Below, in pieces: positions 1 through 8,247 of a DNA stretch of 64,000 nucleotides (the stretch's first letter is position 1; every line of letters begins with the position of its first letter). Position numbers and translations under genes: made by a program. Source of the stretch: Robiginitalea aurantiaca (GTDB taxonomy: Bacteria; Bacteroidota; Bacteroidia; Flavobacteriales; Flavobacteriaceae); NCBI RefSeq assembly GCF_030380815.1, contig NZ_JAUDUY010000005.1, positions 90,160 to 154,159 on the forward strand, written 5' to 3'. The notes beneath the pieces were generated by a model that was not told the DNA's origin, searched no databases, and saw only the letters and a program-made list of their open reading frames with translations.

Positions 1-222
1 TTTAAGCGCTTTCAGATGGGCTTCCAGAAGATCGAAATCAATAGTGCTGGGGTGGTCAAAATTAATCTGACACCGCTCTTCGTAACTCATTCCGGACAGA
101 TCCTTGTAGTAGGAATCCTGAGATAAAATTCCAACTTCATCAGGGGGGAGCTCTTCTATGATCTGATTGACCACAGTCGTTTTTCCACATCCCGTTCCTC
201 CCGCAATTCCAATAGTTACCAT
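1..222 (-). CDS. udk: Uridine kinase, N-terminal part (cut by window edge)
   Basis: The first 74 codons of a minus-strand gene that continues past the left edge. Uridine kinase phosphorylates uridine and cytidine in pyrimidine salvage in the cytoplasm. The P-loop GGTGCGKT is at residues 8-15. It is followed by the family signature region with SQDSYYKDLS (about residues 34-43) and NFDHPSTIDFDLL (residues 54-66), both typical of Udk. The ATG is at 220-222 and the frame is open to base 1. It is divergent from the carboxylase operon to its right. Confidence 0.93.
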   Translation of the reverse strand, partial: MVTIGIAGGTGCGKTTVVNQIIEELPPDEVGILSQDSYYKDLSGMSYEERCQINFDHPSTIDFDLLEAHLKALK

Positions 223-349
223 GGAAATTGAAATTTGTCTCAAAAATAGGAATTTAGTTTAAGCCATATCGAGACTTCTTCGGCGAATCTCGTGAGGATT
301 TTAATCGATTCAAATGATAATACTCATAGTTAGAACTCGTGCAGATTTA

Positions 350-357
350 TAGTTTTG
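350..357 (+). promoter_or_regulatory. Candidate -7 element of the carboxylase operon promoter
   Basis: TAGTTTTG fits the Bacteroidota -7 consensus TAnnTTTG. It lies about 120 nt before the preferred start of the biotin carrier gene. No clear TTG is seen at the expected -33 spacing, so this is a weak call made from consensus alone. Confidence 0.35.
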
Positions 358-477
358 AAGTGGTGAATTTCAGGTTTGCCACTTTTCAAACCCGCATGCT
401 CTCATGAAAATTATATGGCTGAATTTATAGATTCAGTTCCTATCACGTATTTTTATACCAAAGCAAAAAACGGCCCT

Positions 478-963
478 ATGGCAAACCCTTTTGAAATTAA
501 AGTTAACGGGGAATGGTCTTTTCATATGGATTCGGAATCCCTGGAGACTTATGATCAGGCCCGCCTTTCCTCCAATACGTTTCATGTAATTCACAATTCC
601 CATTCTTTTGAGGTACAGATCCTCGAGGAAGATTTTGATTCAAAATCCTACAAGGTGTCCGTAAATGGGAAACCTTACACAATATCGATTTCGAATCCCC
701 TTGACCAGTTGATCTCCACTATGGGCTTTGAACTGGGAACTTCTAAGAACGTTTCACATATTGAGGCTCCCATGCCCGGTTTGATACTCGATATTCAGGT
801 TTCTCAGGGCGACGAGGTCAGGGAAGGAGACCCCTTATTGGTCTTGGAGGCGATGAAAATGGAAAATGTAATTCTCTCCCCCCGGGATGGTAAGATTGCG
901 AAAGTTGCGGTCGAGAAGGGAGCTGCTGTAGACAAGAAAAGCCTTCTTTTAGAATTTGAATAA
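478..963 (+). CDS. Biotin carboxyl carrier subunit of acyl-CoA carboxylase
   Basis: Carries the biotin moved between the carboxylase and transferase subunits of an acyl-CoA (probably propionyl- or acetyl-CoA) carboxylase. From the start at 478 it has 161 residues. The C-terminal biotinyl domain (about 95-160) contains EAMKMEN, with K127 as the biotinylated lysine, and a preceding APMPG turn. The N-terminal half is a Bacteroidota-type non-catalytic region (FEIKVNGEW). The frame is open back to an ATG at 376, but the extra 34 residues look unlike the family, so 478 is preferred; 415 is also possible. The gene lies 12 nt before the biotin carboxylase gene, so the three genes are probably cotranscribed. 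Confidence 0.88.
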   Translation: MANPFEIKVNGEWSFHMDSESLETYDQARLSSNTFHVIHNSHSFEVQILEEDFDSKSYKVSVNGKPYTISISNPLDQLISTMGFELGTSKNVSHIEAPMPGLILDIQVSQGDEVREGDPLLVLEAMKMENVILSPRDGKIAKVAVEKGAAVDKKSLLLEFE

Positions 964-975
964 AATACACGGCAA

Positions 976-2418
976 ATGGATAAAATACTGATAGCCAACC
1001 GGGGTGAAATCGCAATCCGGGTGATGAGGACGGCGCGTAAAATGGGCATTCAAACAGTGGCGGTTTACTCAGAAGCCGACAGGGATGCCCCCCATGTTCG
1101 GTTTGCCGATCAGGCGGTCTGCATTGGAGAAGCCCCTTCTAATAAATCATACCTCAGGGGAGCACATATTGTGGAAGTCGCCAAATCGATGGGTGTTGAT
1201 GGAATCCATCCCGGATACGGGTTTTTAAGTGAAAATGCTGAATTTGCGAAAACGGTATCGGAGAATGGCCTGATTTTTATCGGACCCGGACCAGAGGCCA
1301 TTCACACCATGGGCGATAAACTGGCGGCCAAGGAAGCCGTAAAGGCCTACGATATTCCAATGGTCCCCGGAACGGACCATCCGGTAACGGATTTGGAGGA
1401 GGCCCTTGAGGTGGCCAAAGAAATCGGGTTTCCGATACTCATTAAGGCAGCTGCCGGAGGGGGAGGTAAGGGGATGCGCATTGTTGAGGCTGAAAAGGAG
1501 CTCAAATCTCAGATTCAAAGGGCCATGAGTGAAGCAGCCTCAGCCTTTGGGGATGGTTCGGTTTTTATCGAGAAATATATCAGTTCCCCCCGTCATATCG
1601 AAATACAGGTAATGGCGGATACACACGGCAATATCCTTCACTTTTTTGAACGGGAATGCAGTATACAGCGACGCCATCAGAAAGTCGTTGAGGAAGCTCC
1701 TTCAGCCGTACTCACACCTGAACTTCGGGATCGCATGGGCCAGGCGGCAGTTGATGTTGCCAGATCCTGCGGTTATGTTGGGGCCGGCACGGTGGAATTC
1801 TTGATTGACGATGCACATAATTTCTATTTTCTGGAGATGAATACCCGACTCCAGGTGGAGCACCCGGTAACCGAGTTGATTACCGGGCACGACCTGGTTG
1901 CCCTTCAGATTCGTGTGGCCAGGGGGGAAGTTCTCCCCCTGAAGCAGGATGACCTTCATATCCAGGGACACGCCATAGAATTAAGGGTTTATGCCGAAGA
2001 TCCGCGAAATGATTTTTTGCCATCGGTAGGAACCCTGGAACGCTACAAACTTCCGGAAGGAAAAGGAATTCGGGTAGACAATGGTTTTGAAGAGGGGATG
2101 CAGGTCCCAATTTATTACGATCCCATGCTATCCAAACTGATCACCTATGGGGCGGACCGCATGGAAGCCATTCAGCTTATGCTCGAGGCAATATCACAAT
2201 ACCAGGTGGAGGGTGTACAAACGACCCTGCCTTTCGGTGCATTTGTTTGCAGGCACCAGTCTTTTAGAAGCGGGATGTTCAATACGCATTTTGTTAAAGA
2301 TCACTACGCGCCTGAGATGCTCAAAGCTATCGATGAACAGGAGGCCGGAGTGGCAGCGGCTGTTGCTTTAAAGCATTATTTAGAACAACAAAAACAATTA
2401 CGGACCCCCACTACATAA
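976..2418 (+). CDS. accC: Biotin carboxylase subunit of acyl-CoA carboxylase
   Basis: ATP-dependent carboxylation of biotin on the neighbouring carrier protein. It has 480 residues, slightly longer than the about 450 of E. coli AccC. An N-terminal pre-ATP-grasp domain ([11 protein letters not shown], residues 3-13) precedes the ATP-grasp fold with the glycine-rich loop GGGGKG at 161-166. The conserved [10 protein letters not shown] stretch is at 227-236 and [12 protein letters not shown] at 287-298. The last about 120 residues form the C-terminal biotin-carboxylase domain. The stop is 2 nt before the next gene, indicating translational coupling. The three-gene set without an accD-type zinc domain suggests propionyl-CoA or a broad acyl-CoA substrate; the exact substrate is inference. 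Confidence 0.93.
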   Translation: MDKILIANRGEIAIRVMRTARKMGIQTVAVYSEADRDAPHVRFADQAVCIGEAPSNKSYLRGAHIVEVAKSMGVDGIHPGYGFLSENAEFAKTVSENGLIFIGPGPEAIHTMGDKLAAKEAVKAYDIPMVPGTDHPVTDLEEALEVAKEIGFPILIKAAAGGGGKGMRIVEAEKELKSQIQRAMSEAASAFGDGSVFIEKYISSPRHIEIQVMADTHGNILHFFERECSIQRRHQKVVEEAPSAVLTPELRDRMGQAAVDVARSCGYVGAGTVEFLIDDAHNFYFLEMNTRLQVEHPVTELITGHDLVALQIRVARGEVLPLKQDDLHIQGHAIELRVYAEDPRNDFLPSVGTLERYKLPEGKGIRVDNGFEEGMQVPIYYDPMLSKLITYGADRMEAIQLMLEAISQYQVEGVQTTLPFGAFVCRHQSFRSGMFNTHFVKDHYAPEMLKAIDEQEAGVAAAVALKHYLEQQKQLRTPTT

Positions 2419-2420
2419 TT

Positions 2421-3962
2421 ATGGATAAGAAACTAGAGGAACTTCAGAACCGATTAAAGGAAGCCCACCTTGGTGGCGGGGTCAAGCGGATTGAAAGGCA
2501 ACACGCACAGAAAAAACTGACGGCCCGGGAACGGGTTATGTACCTCCTTGATGAGGGTTCCTTTGAGGAGATGGGAGCCCTGGTCACCCACCGGACTACG
2601 GACTTTGGAATGGAAGATCAACAATTTTACGGGGACGGTGTAATTACGGGATATGGTACAATTCACAACAGGTTGGTCTATGTCTACGCCCAGGATTTTA
2701 CGGTGTTTGGAGGTTCCCTATCAGAAACGCACGCAGAGAAAATTTGTAAAGTAATGGACCTGGCCGTGCGCGTGGGCGCCCCTGTAATTGGGTTGAATGA
2801 TTCCGGTGGCGCCCGAATTCAGGAAGGTGTGCGATCCCTGGGAGGGTATGCCGATATTTTTTATCGCAATGTACAGGCCTCGGGAGTCGTACCCCAATTA
2901 TCTGCCATTATGGGGCCATGCGCCGGGGGGGCTGTTTATTCACCCGCGATGACCGACTTCATTCTTATGGTGGAGGAAACGAGCTATATGTTTGTTACCG
3001 GGCCCAATGTCGTCAAAACGGTGACCAATGAAACGGTGAGCTCAGAAGAACTGGGAGGAGCCACAACACACGCTGTAAAATCGGGAGTTGCGCACCGGAC
3101 TGCCTCAAACGACGTGGTGTGCCTGGAAGACCTTAGAACACTGCTTTCGTACCTTCCCCAGAACAACCGTGAAAAAGCTCCGGATCTCCCCTATGAACTG
3201 GACACCGAGTGGCGCGAGGAACTCGGGGGAATTGTGCCTGAAAACCCCAATAAGCCTTATGATATGCATGAGGTGATCGGGGGAATCATTGATTCGGATT
3301 CATTTTTTGAAATTCACAAAGATTACGCTGAAAACATCATCACTGGTTTTGCGCGCCTCGCAGGAAAAAGTATCGGAATCGTGGCCAATCAGCCGATGTT
3401 CCTGGCCGGGGTGCTCGACAGCAACAGCTCGCGAAAGGCAGCCCGATTCACACGCTTTTGTGATAGCTTTAATATCCCTTTGCTCATTTTGGTGGATGTG
3501 CCCGGGTTTCTGCCGGGAACGGATCAGGAGTGGTCTGGAATCATCATGCATGGGGCCAAGCTATTATATGCCCTGAGCGAAGCAACCGTACCCAGAATTA
3601 CGGTGATTACCCGTAAAGCCTATGGCGGTGCCTACGATGTGATGAATTCCAAACATATCGGTGCTGATTTGAATTACGCCTGGCCCGGGGCTGAAATTGC
3701 CGTTATGGGCGCAAAAGGAGCAAGTGAGATAATATTCCGAAAAGAAATCAAGGAGGCAGCCGATCCAGAAAGGGAGTTAGCCGAGAAGGAGGCAGCTTAT
3801 GCGGCAAAATTTGCAAATCCGTACCGTGCGGCCAAAAGGGGTTTTATCGATGAGGTTATTGTTCCCAATGAGACGCGGAGAAAATTGATAAAGGGTTTTG
3901 CTTCCCTTCAAAACAAGGAAGTAGCTCAGCCCAGGCGTAAACACGGGAATATACCCCTCTAG
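2421..3962 (+). CDS. Acyl-CoA (propionyl-CoA-type) carboxylase, carboxyltransferase subunit
   Basis: Transfers the carboxyl group from carboxybiotin to acyl-CoA, giving for example methylmalonyl-CoA. The 513-residue length matches PccB/MmdA-type transferases. It has two crotonase-like halves. In the N half, [10 protein letters not shown] is at 127-136 and [12 protein letters not shown] at 165-176. In the C half, DVPGFLPG and the [11 protein letters not shown] region line the biotin pocket. There is no zinc-binding N-terminus, so it is not AccD of fatty-acid synthesis. It is the last gene of the operon. In Bacteroidota such sets usually run the propionate/methylmalonyl branch; the acyl specificity here is inferred from family resemblance. 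Confidence 0.93.
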   Translation: MDKKLEELQNRLKEAHLGGGVKRIERQHAQKKLTARERVMYLLDEGSFEEMGALVTHRTTDFGMEDQQFYGDGVITGYGTIHNRLVYVYAQDFTVFGGSLSETHAEKICKVMDLAVRVGAPVIGLNDSGGARIQEGVRSLGGYADIFYRNVQASGVVPQLSAIMGPCAGGAVYSPAMTDFILMVEETSYMFVTGPNVVKTVTNETVSSEELGGATTHAVKSGVAHRTASNDVVCLEDLRTLLSYLPQNNREKAPDLPYELDTEWREELGGIVPENPNKPYDMHEVIGGIIDSDSFFEIHKDYAENIITGFARLAGKSIGIVANQPMFLAGVLDSNSSRKAARFTRFCDSFNIPLLILVDVPGFLPGTDQEWSGIIMHGAKLLYALSEATVPRITVITRKAYGGAYDVMNSKHIGADLNYAWPGAEIAVMGAKGASEIIFRKEIKEAADPERELAEKEAAYAAKFANPYRAAKRGFIDEVIVPNETRRKLIKGFASLQNKEVAQPRRKHGNIPL

Positions 3963-3991
3963 CAAATGGCGGGAGGCGGCAGGTTTCGATC

Positions 3992-4009
3992 GGGGTTCAT
4001 GGGAACCCC
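3992..4009. terminator. Hairpin after the carboxylase operon, no U tract
   Basis: GGGGTTC (3992-3998) and GAACCCC (4003-4009) form a perfect 7-bp stem with an ATGG loop, 30 nt after the carboxyltransferase stop. No run of T follows on either strand, so intrinsic termination is uncertain. It may only mark the boundary between the two converging operons. Confidence 0.35.
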
Positions 4010-4179
4010 CACCCACCCGTAAATAAGATATTCTTTCAACCTGCAAAATCAAATCGGAACGCACTGTAAACACTCATAAAAGCGGCCGAATAATCCGGGA
4101 TTGTAACCAGCGGGAAACCAATGCAGGTAACCCAAAATGGACTTTGAAACTTCCTGTGAAGGTCGCGGTGCATCCCAGA

Positions 4180-5262
4180 TCAGGGCAAACACAGTATTCC
4201 GGAACAGGAATTGCGGCTGGCACCGGTTACCGAAGCCAGCACATTGTGCTGATTGCATAGCCGCAGGGCACCCAGGAAGCCAAATACGATGGCCTCTTTA
4301 TAATCAATCAGTTCCCTATCCGGGATGACCACCTGAAAATTCGGGTCCAATTGGTCCCGAAGAAGTTCAATCAAAAATACATTCAAGGCACCCCCCCCGG
4401 TTACCAAAACCTCCCCAGGGGCCCCTTTGCCCACCTTGTGGATCTGGATCGCAATCTGATTGGCAATATGCTGAACCGCGGTGCGTAGCAGGTTTTCGGG
4501 TTTGTCCGGGAAATTCCTGGTCAACGGAATGATGGTTTCCTCGAACCACTCGTATCCTGTGGATTTCGGGTAGGGCTTTTTGTAATACGGCAGGGCATCC
4601 AGGGCCTGGAGGTACCCTACGTTAATCTGACCACTTCGCGCCAGAGAACCCTCAGCGTCATAATGTAAATCCAGCGGTTTGACGAGATGGTTTAAAAGCA
4701 TGTTCGCAATCCCGATATCAAAGGCAACCCGTTCTCCGCCCCTTTCAAAGGAAATATTGGCAATTCCCCCCAGATTCAGACAATACGCATACTTTCCAAA
4801 TAAAAGGCGATCCCCAATGGGAACCAAAGGGGCTCCCTGCCCTCCCAATGCAATATCGCCTGAACGAAAATCGCCAATCGCAGGCAGCCCGCTGGACAGG
4901 GCGATATTTTGGGGCGATCCAAGCTGAAAAGTAAAGCCCATATGGGGCCTGTGGTGAACCGTATGTCCATGAGAGGCTATAGCGTCAAGGGAAGCCGCCT
5001 CGGTGTCCAGGAAGTCTATAGCCTGTTTTCCCAGCCAAGCCCCGTATCTGGCATCCAATTCCATTAATTCGGGGGCGCCCAGGGAGATTGCTGTCGCCAG
5101 TTCTGTCCTCAATTCAGGGCTGTAATTCTGATAACCTGCCCGGATGAGCCTATAGGACCAAAAGTCTCCTTTTCGTTCAAAATCACAAAGGGCCAGGTCC
5201 AGTCCATCGAGGGAAGTACCTGACATCATACCCAATACTCTGAAGGAATTCTTATGTGCCAT
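4180..5262 (-). CDS. anmK: Anhydro-N-acetylmuramic acid kinase
   Basis: Cleaves the 1,6-anhydro ring of anhydroMurNAc and phosphorylates it to MurNAc-6-phosphate in the cytoplasm, feeding MurQ. The protein has 360 residues, close to the usual about 370. It starts with the hexokinase-like phosphate loop GMMSGTSLDG at 11-20. DIALGGQGAPL at 136-146 contains the conserved catalytic aspartate region, and VTGGGALN near the C-terminus is the adenosine/sugar-binding glycine loop. The start overlaps the stop of the nagZ-like gene by 11 nt. It is the last gene of the minus-strand arm of the recycling locus. Confidence 0.94.
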   Translation of the reverse strand: MAHKNSFRVLGMMSGTSLDGLDLALCDFERKGDFWSYRLIRAGYQNYSPELRTELATAISLGAPELMELDARYGAWLGKQAIDFLDTEAASLDAIASHGHTVHHRPHMGFTFQLGSPQNIALSSGLPAIGDFRSGDIALGGQGAPLVPIGDRLLFGKYAYCLNLGGIANISFERGGERVAFDIGIANMLLNHLVKPLDLHYDAEGSLARSGQINVGYLQALDALPYYKKPYPKSTGYEWFEETIIPLTRNFPDKPENLLRTAVQHIANQIAIQIHKVGKGAPGEVLVTGGGALNVFLIELLRDQLDPNFQVVIPDRELIDYKEAIVFGFLGALRLCNQHNVLASVTGASRNSCSGILCLP

Positions 5263-6844
5263 ACTGTAGTTTTACGGGAAGTATACCAGTGGCTTTGAGT
5301 CCACCTGTAAAATGTGCCCCGGCCATTTCCTGAAAGGCCGGCAGGTCCTGGAAGGCACAAACGATTCCCTTAAAATGGTTTAAGGGTAATTTTGGTATCA
5401 AGTACGGATTTCCAAACAGATACAAAAGGACTTGACGATCTGAGGATAATGCCACCAATTGTGCAACCAGGGATTCCGGAAGGCCAAACAGGTCCCTGGG
5501 CTTCATGCTCGGGGGATTGAGCGTTAACAGAATATTCCGGGTCTTGGTCGGGATTTGATTTTGAATATCCAGGCCCGAAGGACATGGATAATGATCAAAA
5601 TCCAGGGTGGTGCGCACTGAATTGATAAATAACTCTGGTGCCGTACCCACAGATAGTATTGAAAAGCCATCTCTTCTGAATTGAGAAAGCAAACCTTTGG
5701 CCATATTGACTTCGCAAATGCAGTTCCGGGCAAGCTCGCGGTTCAGGGAATTGATACTGTTTTTCGGTTGGAGGGATGTACCGTGCTTCCTGAATGCCTC
5801 TTCCTTTAGCCTCCACACCCTTTGGAAGGATTCCTCCAGACGCGATTCTGAAACTTCCTTTAAAATAAGGTCTATACTTTCAGGTATGCGATCGGCATAA
5901 CACAAAAGGTCATTACCTGCCTGCAGGGCCCTTAAATTCAACCGTTCTGCCCTGGTTTCGAAACCGAGGAGCGCATGCATATTCATCGCATCGGTTATAA
6001 CAGTCCCTTCAAATCCCATATTGCGGAGTAACGCAATAATCGGTTCCGACAGGCTTGCAGGCAGGCCGGTGGGATCCAGGTGGGGGAGTGATAAATGTCC
6101 TGTCATCACTACGGGGACCCCGGCTTTTATCAATTCACGGAACGGGATCAGTTCTTCACCTTTCAATTGTGAAAGGTTTTTTTGAAGGACCGGAAGGTTC
6201 AGGTGCGAATCCATATCCGTATCTCCATGGCCCGGGAAATGTTTGGCACAGCTGAGGATACCACCTTCCGCCAGACCCTTATGCAAGGTTGCTGCTTTTC
6301 GGCCGACATCTTCAGGGATGCTTCCGAAAGCCCTGAACCCGATTACAGGATTGTCAATATTCGTATTGACATCAACTACAGGAGTGAGGTTCAGGTGAAT
6401 TCCAATATCCCTGCAATCCCTTGCCATTGAAAGTCCCATTTCATACAAGAGAGGTTCCGAAGCAGGCTTCAGGGCTCCCAGGGTTATCGCGAAAGGGTAA
6501 CGCGATCCGTGTTCCACCCGCATGGCCAAACCCCATTCTGCATCGATGGCAATCAGCAGCGGGTGCCTGGCAGACTTCTGATAACGCGAGATAAGTTGTT
6601 TAAGCCGCTCCAGGCTATTTTCATTATAGGGGATTTCACGCTGGCCTTCGAAGTTTGTCGCTGCACTCGCCCTGCTATGAAAAAAGCACAGGCCACCCAC
6701 CTGATGGGTTTGAATCAGCGATTCCAGAGCCCGGACTTCCGATTCTGAATCATTGATAAAGGCCGCTGGCATAAAGAGCTGTGCGGCCTTTTCCCGATTC
6801 GTAAACTGGATTTTAACTTCTTCGTATGCAGGGACCTTACACAT
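5252..6844 (-). CDS. nagZ: GH3 beta-N-acetylglucosaminidase (NagZ-like)
   Basis: Removes GlcNAc from GlcNAc-anhydroMurNAc (peptides) imported by the adjacent AmpG-like permease. The GH3 catalytic domain covers about the first 310 residues. Counting from the upstream ATG at 6868, the motif KHFPGHGDT is at 209-217 (the flexible His/Asp loop diagnostic of NagZ-type GH3) and the nucleophile aspartate is D293 in ITDAMNMHAL. No signal peptide is visible, consistent with cytoplasmic action. About 200 further residues follow, so it is longer than the 341-residue E. coli NagZ and resembles two-domain GH3 enzymes. The ATG at 6844 overlaps the permease stop by 8 nt; the in-frame ATG at 6868 would add 8 residues. 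Confidence 0.88.
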   Translation of the reverse strand: MCKVPAYEEVKIQFTNREKAAQLFMPAAFINDSESEVRALESLIQTHQVGGLCFFHSRASAATNFEGQREIPYNENSLERLKQLISRYQKSARHPLLIAIDAEWGLAMRVEHGSRYPFAITLGALKPASEPLLYEMGLSMARDCRDIGIHLNLTPVVDVNTNIDNPVIGFRAFGSIPEDVGRKAATLHKGLAEGGILSCAKHFPGHGDTDMDSHLNLPVLQKNLSQLKGEELIPFRELIKAGVPVVMTGHLSLPHLDPTGLPASLSEPIIALLRNMGFEGTVITDAMNMHALLGFETRAERLNLRALQAGNDLLCYADRIPESIDLILKEVSESRLEESFQRVWRLKEEAFRKHGTSLQPKNSINSLNRELARNCICEVNMAKGLLSQFRRDGFSILSVGTAPELFINSVRTTLDFDHYPCPSGLDIQNQIPTKTRNILLTLNPPSMKPRDLFGLPESLVAQLVALSSDRQVLLYLFGNPYLIPKLPLNHFKGIVCAFQDLPAFQEMAGAHFTGGLKATGILPVKLQYGT

Positions 6845-8105
6845 CTTTCTCGGCGATTTTTTTACCAAAATCTTCAGGATACCTCACATATTTCAGGAGG
6901 ATTAGCGAAGGAAAGGCGGCGACCACTACCCAAACGAAAAAACCGGGATAGCCCAAAGATTCCTGAATATAGCCACTGACCATTCCCGGAAGCATCATTC
7001 CCAGGGCCATAAAACCAGTAGCTAAAGCATAATGCGCTGTCTTATAGGGGCCTTTGGCGATATAAATCAGGTAGACGAGAAAAGCGGCAAATCCAAAACC
7101 ATATCCGAACTGTTCTAGGATCACCGTGCCGCTGACAGCCCAGAGATTGTCTGTGCCCGTCCACGCGAGTATGGCATAGAGCAGGTTGGGAAGGTTTAAT
7201 GCCAGTATCATGGGGAGCATCCACTTTTTCAAGCCATCCCTCGAGATCAGGATACCACCGAGAATGCCTCCAATTGAAAGAAAGATTACGCCAAGGGTAC
7301 CGTAAATCGTACCTACGGCTTCAGTGGAATATTCCAACCCTCCTGCCCCCGGGGTATCCAGGAGGAAAGGGGCCGCCATTTTGACAAGTTGGGACTCACC
7401 GAGTCTGTAGGTCAGTATAAAGGCAATTGCCCAGCCGATACCGGGCTTTTGGAAGAAGCCCCTTAGAACAGTAACAAATCCCTCACCTGTTGCCTGTTTT
7501 GATTTTACTTCATAAACCGGTGTGGCAAAAAAGTTCGCTACGGTCAGAAGTACCATGAGAAAGGACGTGAATATCATGGTGATCGACCAGGCTCGCGCCG
7601 GATCTCCCAATCGCTGTTCCAAATACCCCGCTAAAATCACGATTAGGCCCTGACCTGTAATCATGGCAAGGCGATAAAATGTACTCCGAAGCCCGACGAA
7701 AAAAGATTGTTTTTTCTCACTTAAGGCGATCATGTAATATCCGTCGGAAGCAATATCGTTTGTAGCGGAGGCAAAAGCCACCATCCAGAAACAGGCCAGG
7801 GTAGTGACCAGGAATGCATTGGTGGGCAGGCTGACTCCAACCCCGAATAAGGCGACCGATATGAGTAATTGCATCCAGAGAAACCAGCGGCGTTTGGTAC
7901 CTGTCAGGTCCACAAATGGACTCCAAAGGGGTTTAAGGACCCAGGGGAGGTAGAGCCAACTTGTGTATAGGCCGATTTCGGCATTGCCCAGGCCCAGTTG
8001 TTTATACATGATTACCGAAACGGTAACTACAAGTATATAAGGAAGGCCCTGGGTGAAATACAGACTGGGTACCCACCACCAGGCCCGCGCATCTTTCGGG
8101 GTCAT
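6837..8105 (-). CDS. ampG: AmpG-like muropeptide permease (MFS)
   Basis: Predicted 12-helix major facilitator protein of 422 residues that would import GlcNAc-anhydroMurNAc muropeptides across the inner membrane. The N-terminus (ARAWWWVPSLYFTQGLPY) and the following LYLPWVLKPLWSPFVD segment are characteristic of the AmpG/Pat family. Position supports this: it sits between the NagB fusion gene and nagZ in the same direction, overlapping nagZ. Transport of muropeptides rather than another sugar is inferred from family and neighbours. It is separated by 142 nt from the NagB gene stop, so it could also have its own promoter. Confidence 0.87.
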   Translation of the reverse strand: MTPKDARAWWWVPSLYFTQGLPYILVVTVSVIMYKQLGLGNAEIGLYTSWLYLPWVLKPLWSPFVDLTGTKRRWFLWMQLLISVALFGVGVSLPTNAFLVTTLACFWMVAFASATNDIASDGYYMIALSEKKQSFFVGLRSTFYRLAMITGQGLIVILAGYLEQRLGDPARAWSITMIFTSFLMVLLTVANFFATPVYEVKSKQATGEGFVTVLRGFFQKPGIGWAIAFILTYRLGESQLVKMAAPFLLDTPGAGGLEYSTEAVGTIYGTLGVIFLSIGGILGGILISRDGLKKWMLPMILALNLPNLLYAILAWTGTDNLWAVSGTVILEQFGYGFGFAAFLVYLIYIAKGPYKTAHYALATGFMALGMMLPGMVSGYIQESLGYPGFFVWVVVAAFPSLILLKYVRYPEDFGKKIAEKDV

Positions 8106-8247
8106 GCCGTGAAGTTTGCCTTAAAAGTAAAAAAATAGGATTGAAACCTGCAGTCAACCTTCTGCCTTTCCAAATAATACCATTATTCACAGGACTCCAT
8201 AAACCTGCTATCGGTTTTTGTATTGGGCCGGAAAGCCGCTTTGCACC

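Noticed and set aside
376..477. Upstream extension of the biotin carrier protein
   Set aside because: The added residues do not resemble the family N-terminus; the start at 478 gives the expected length.
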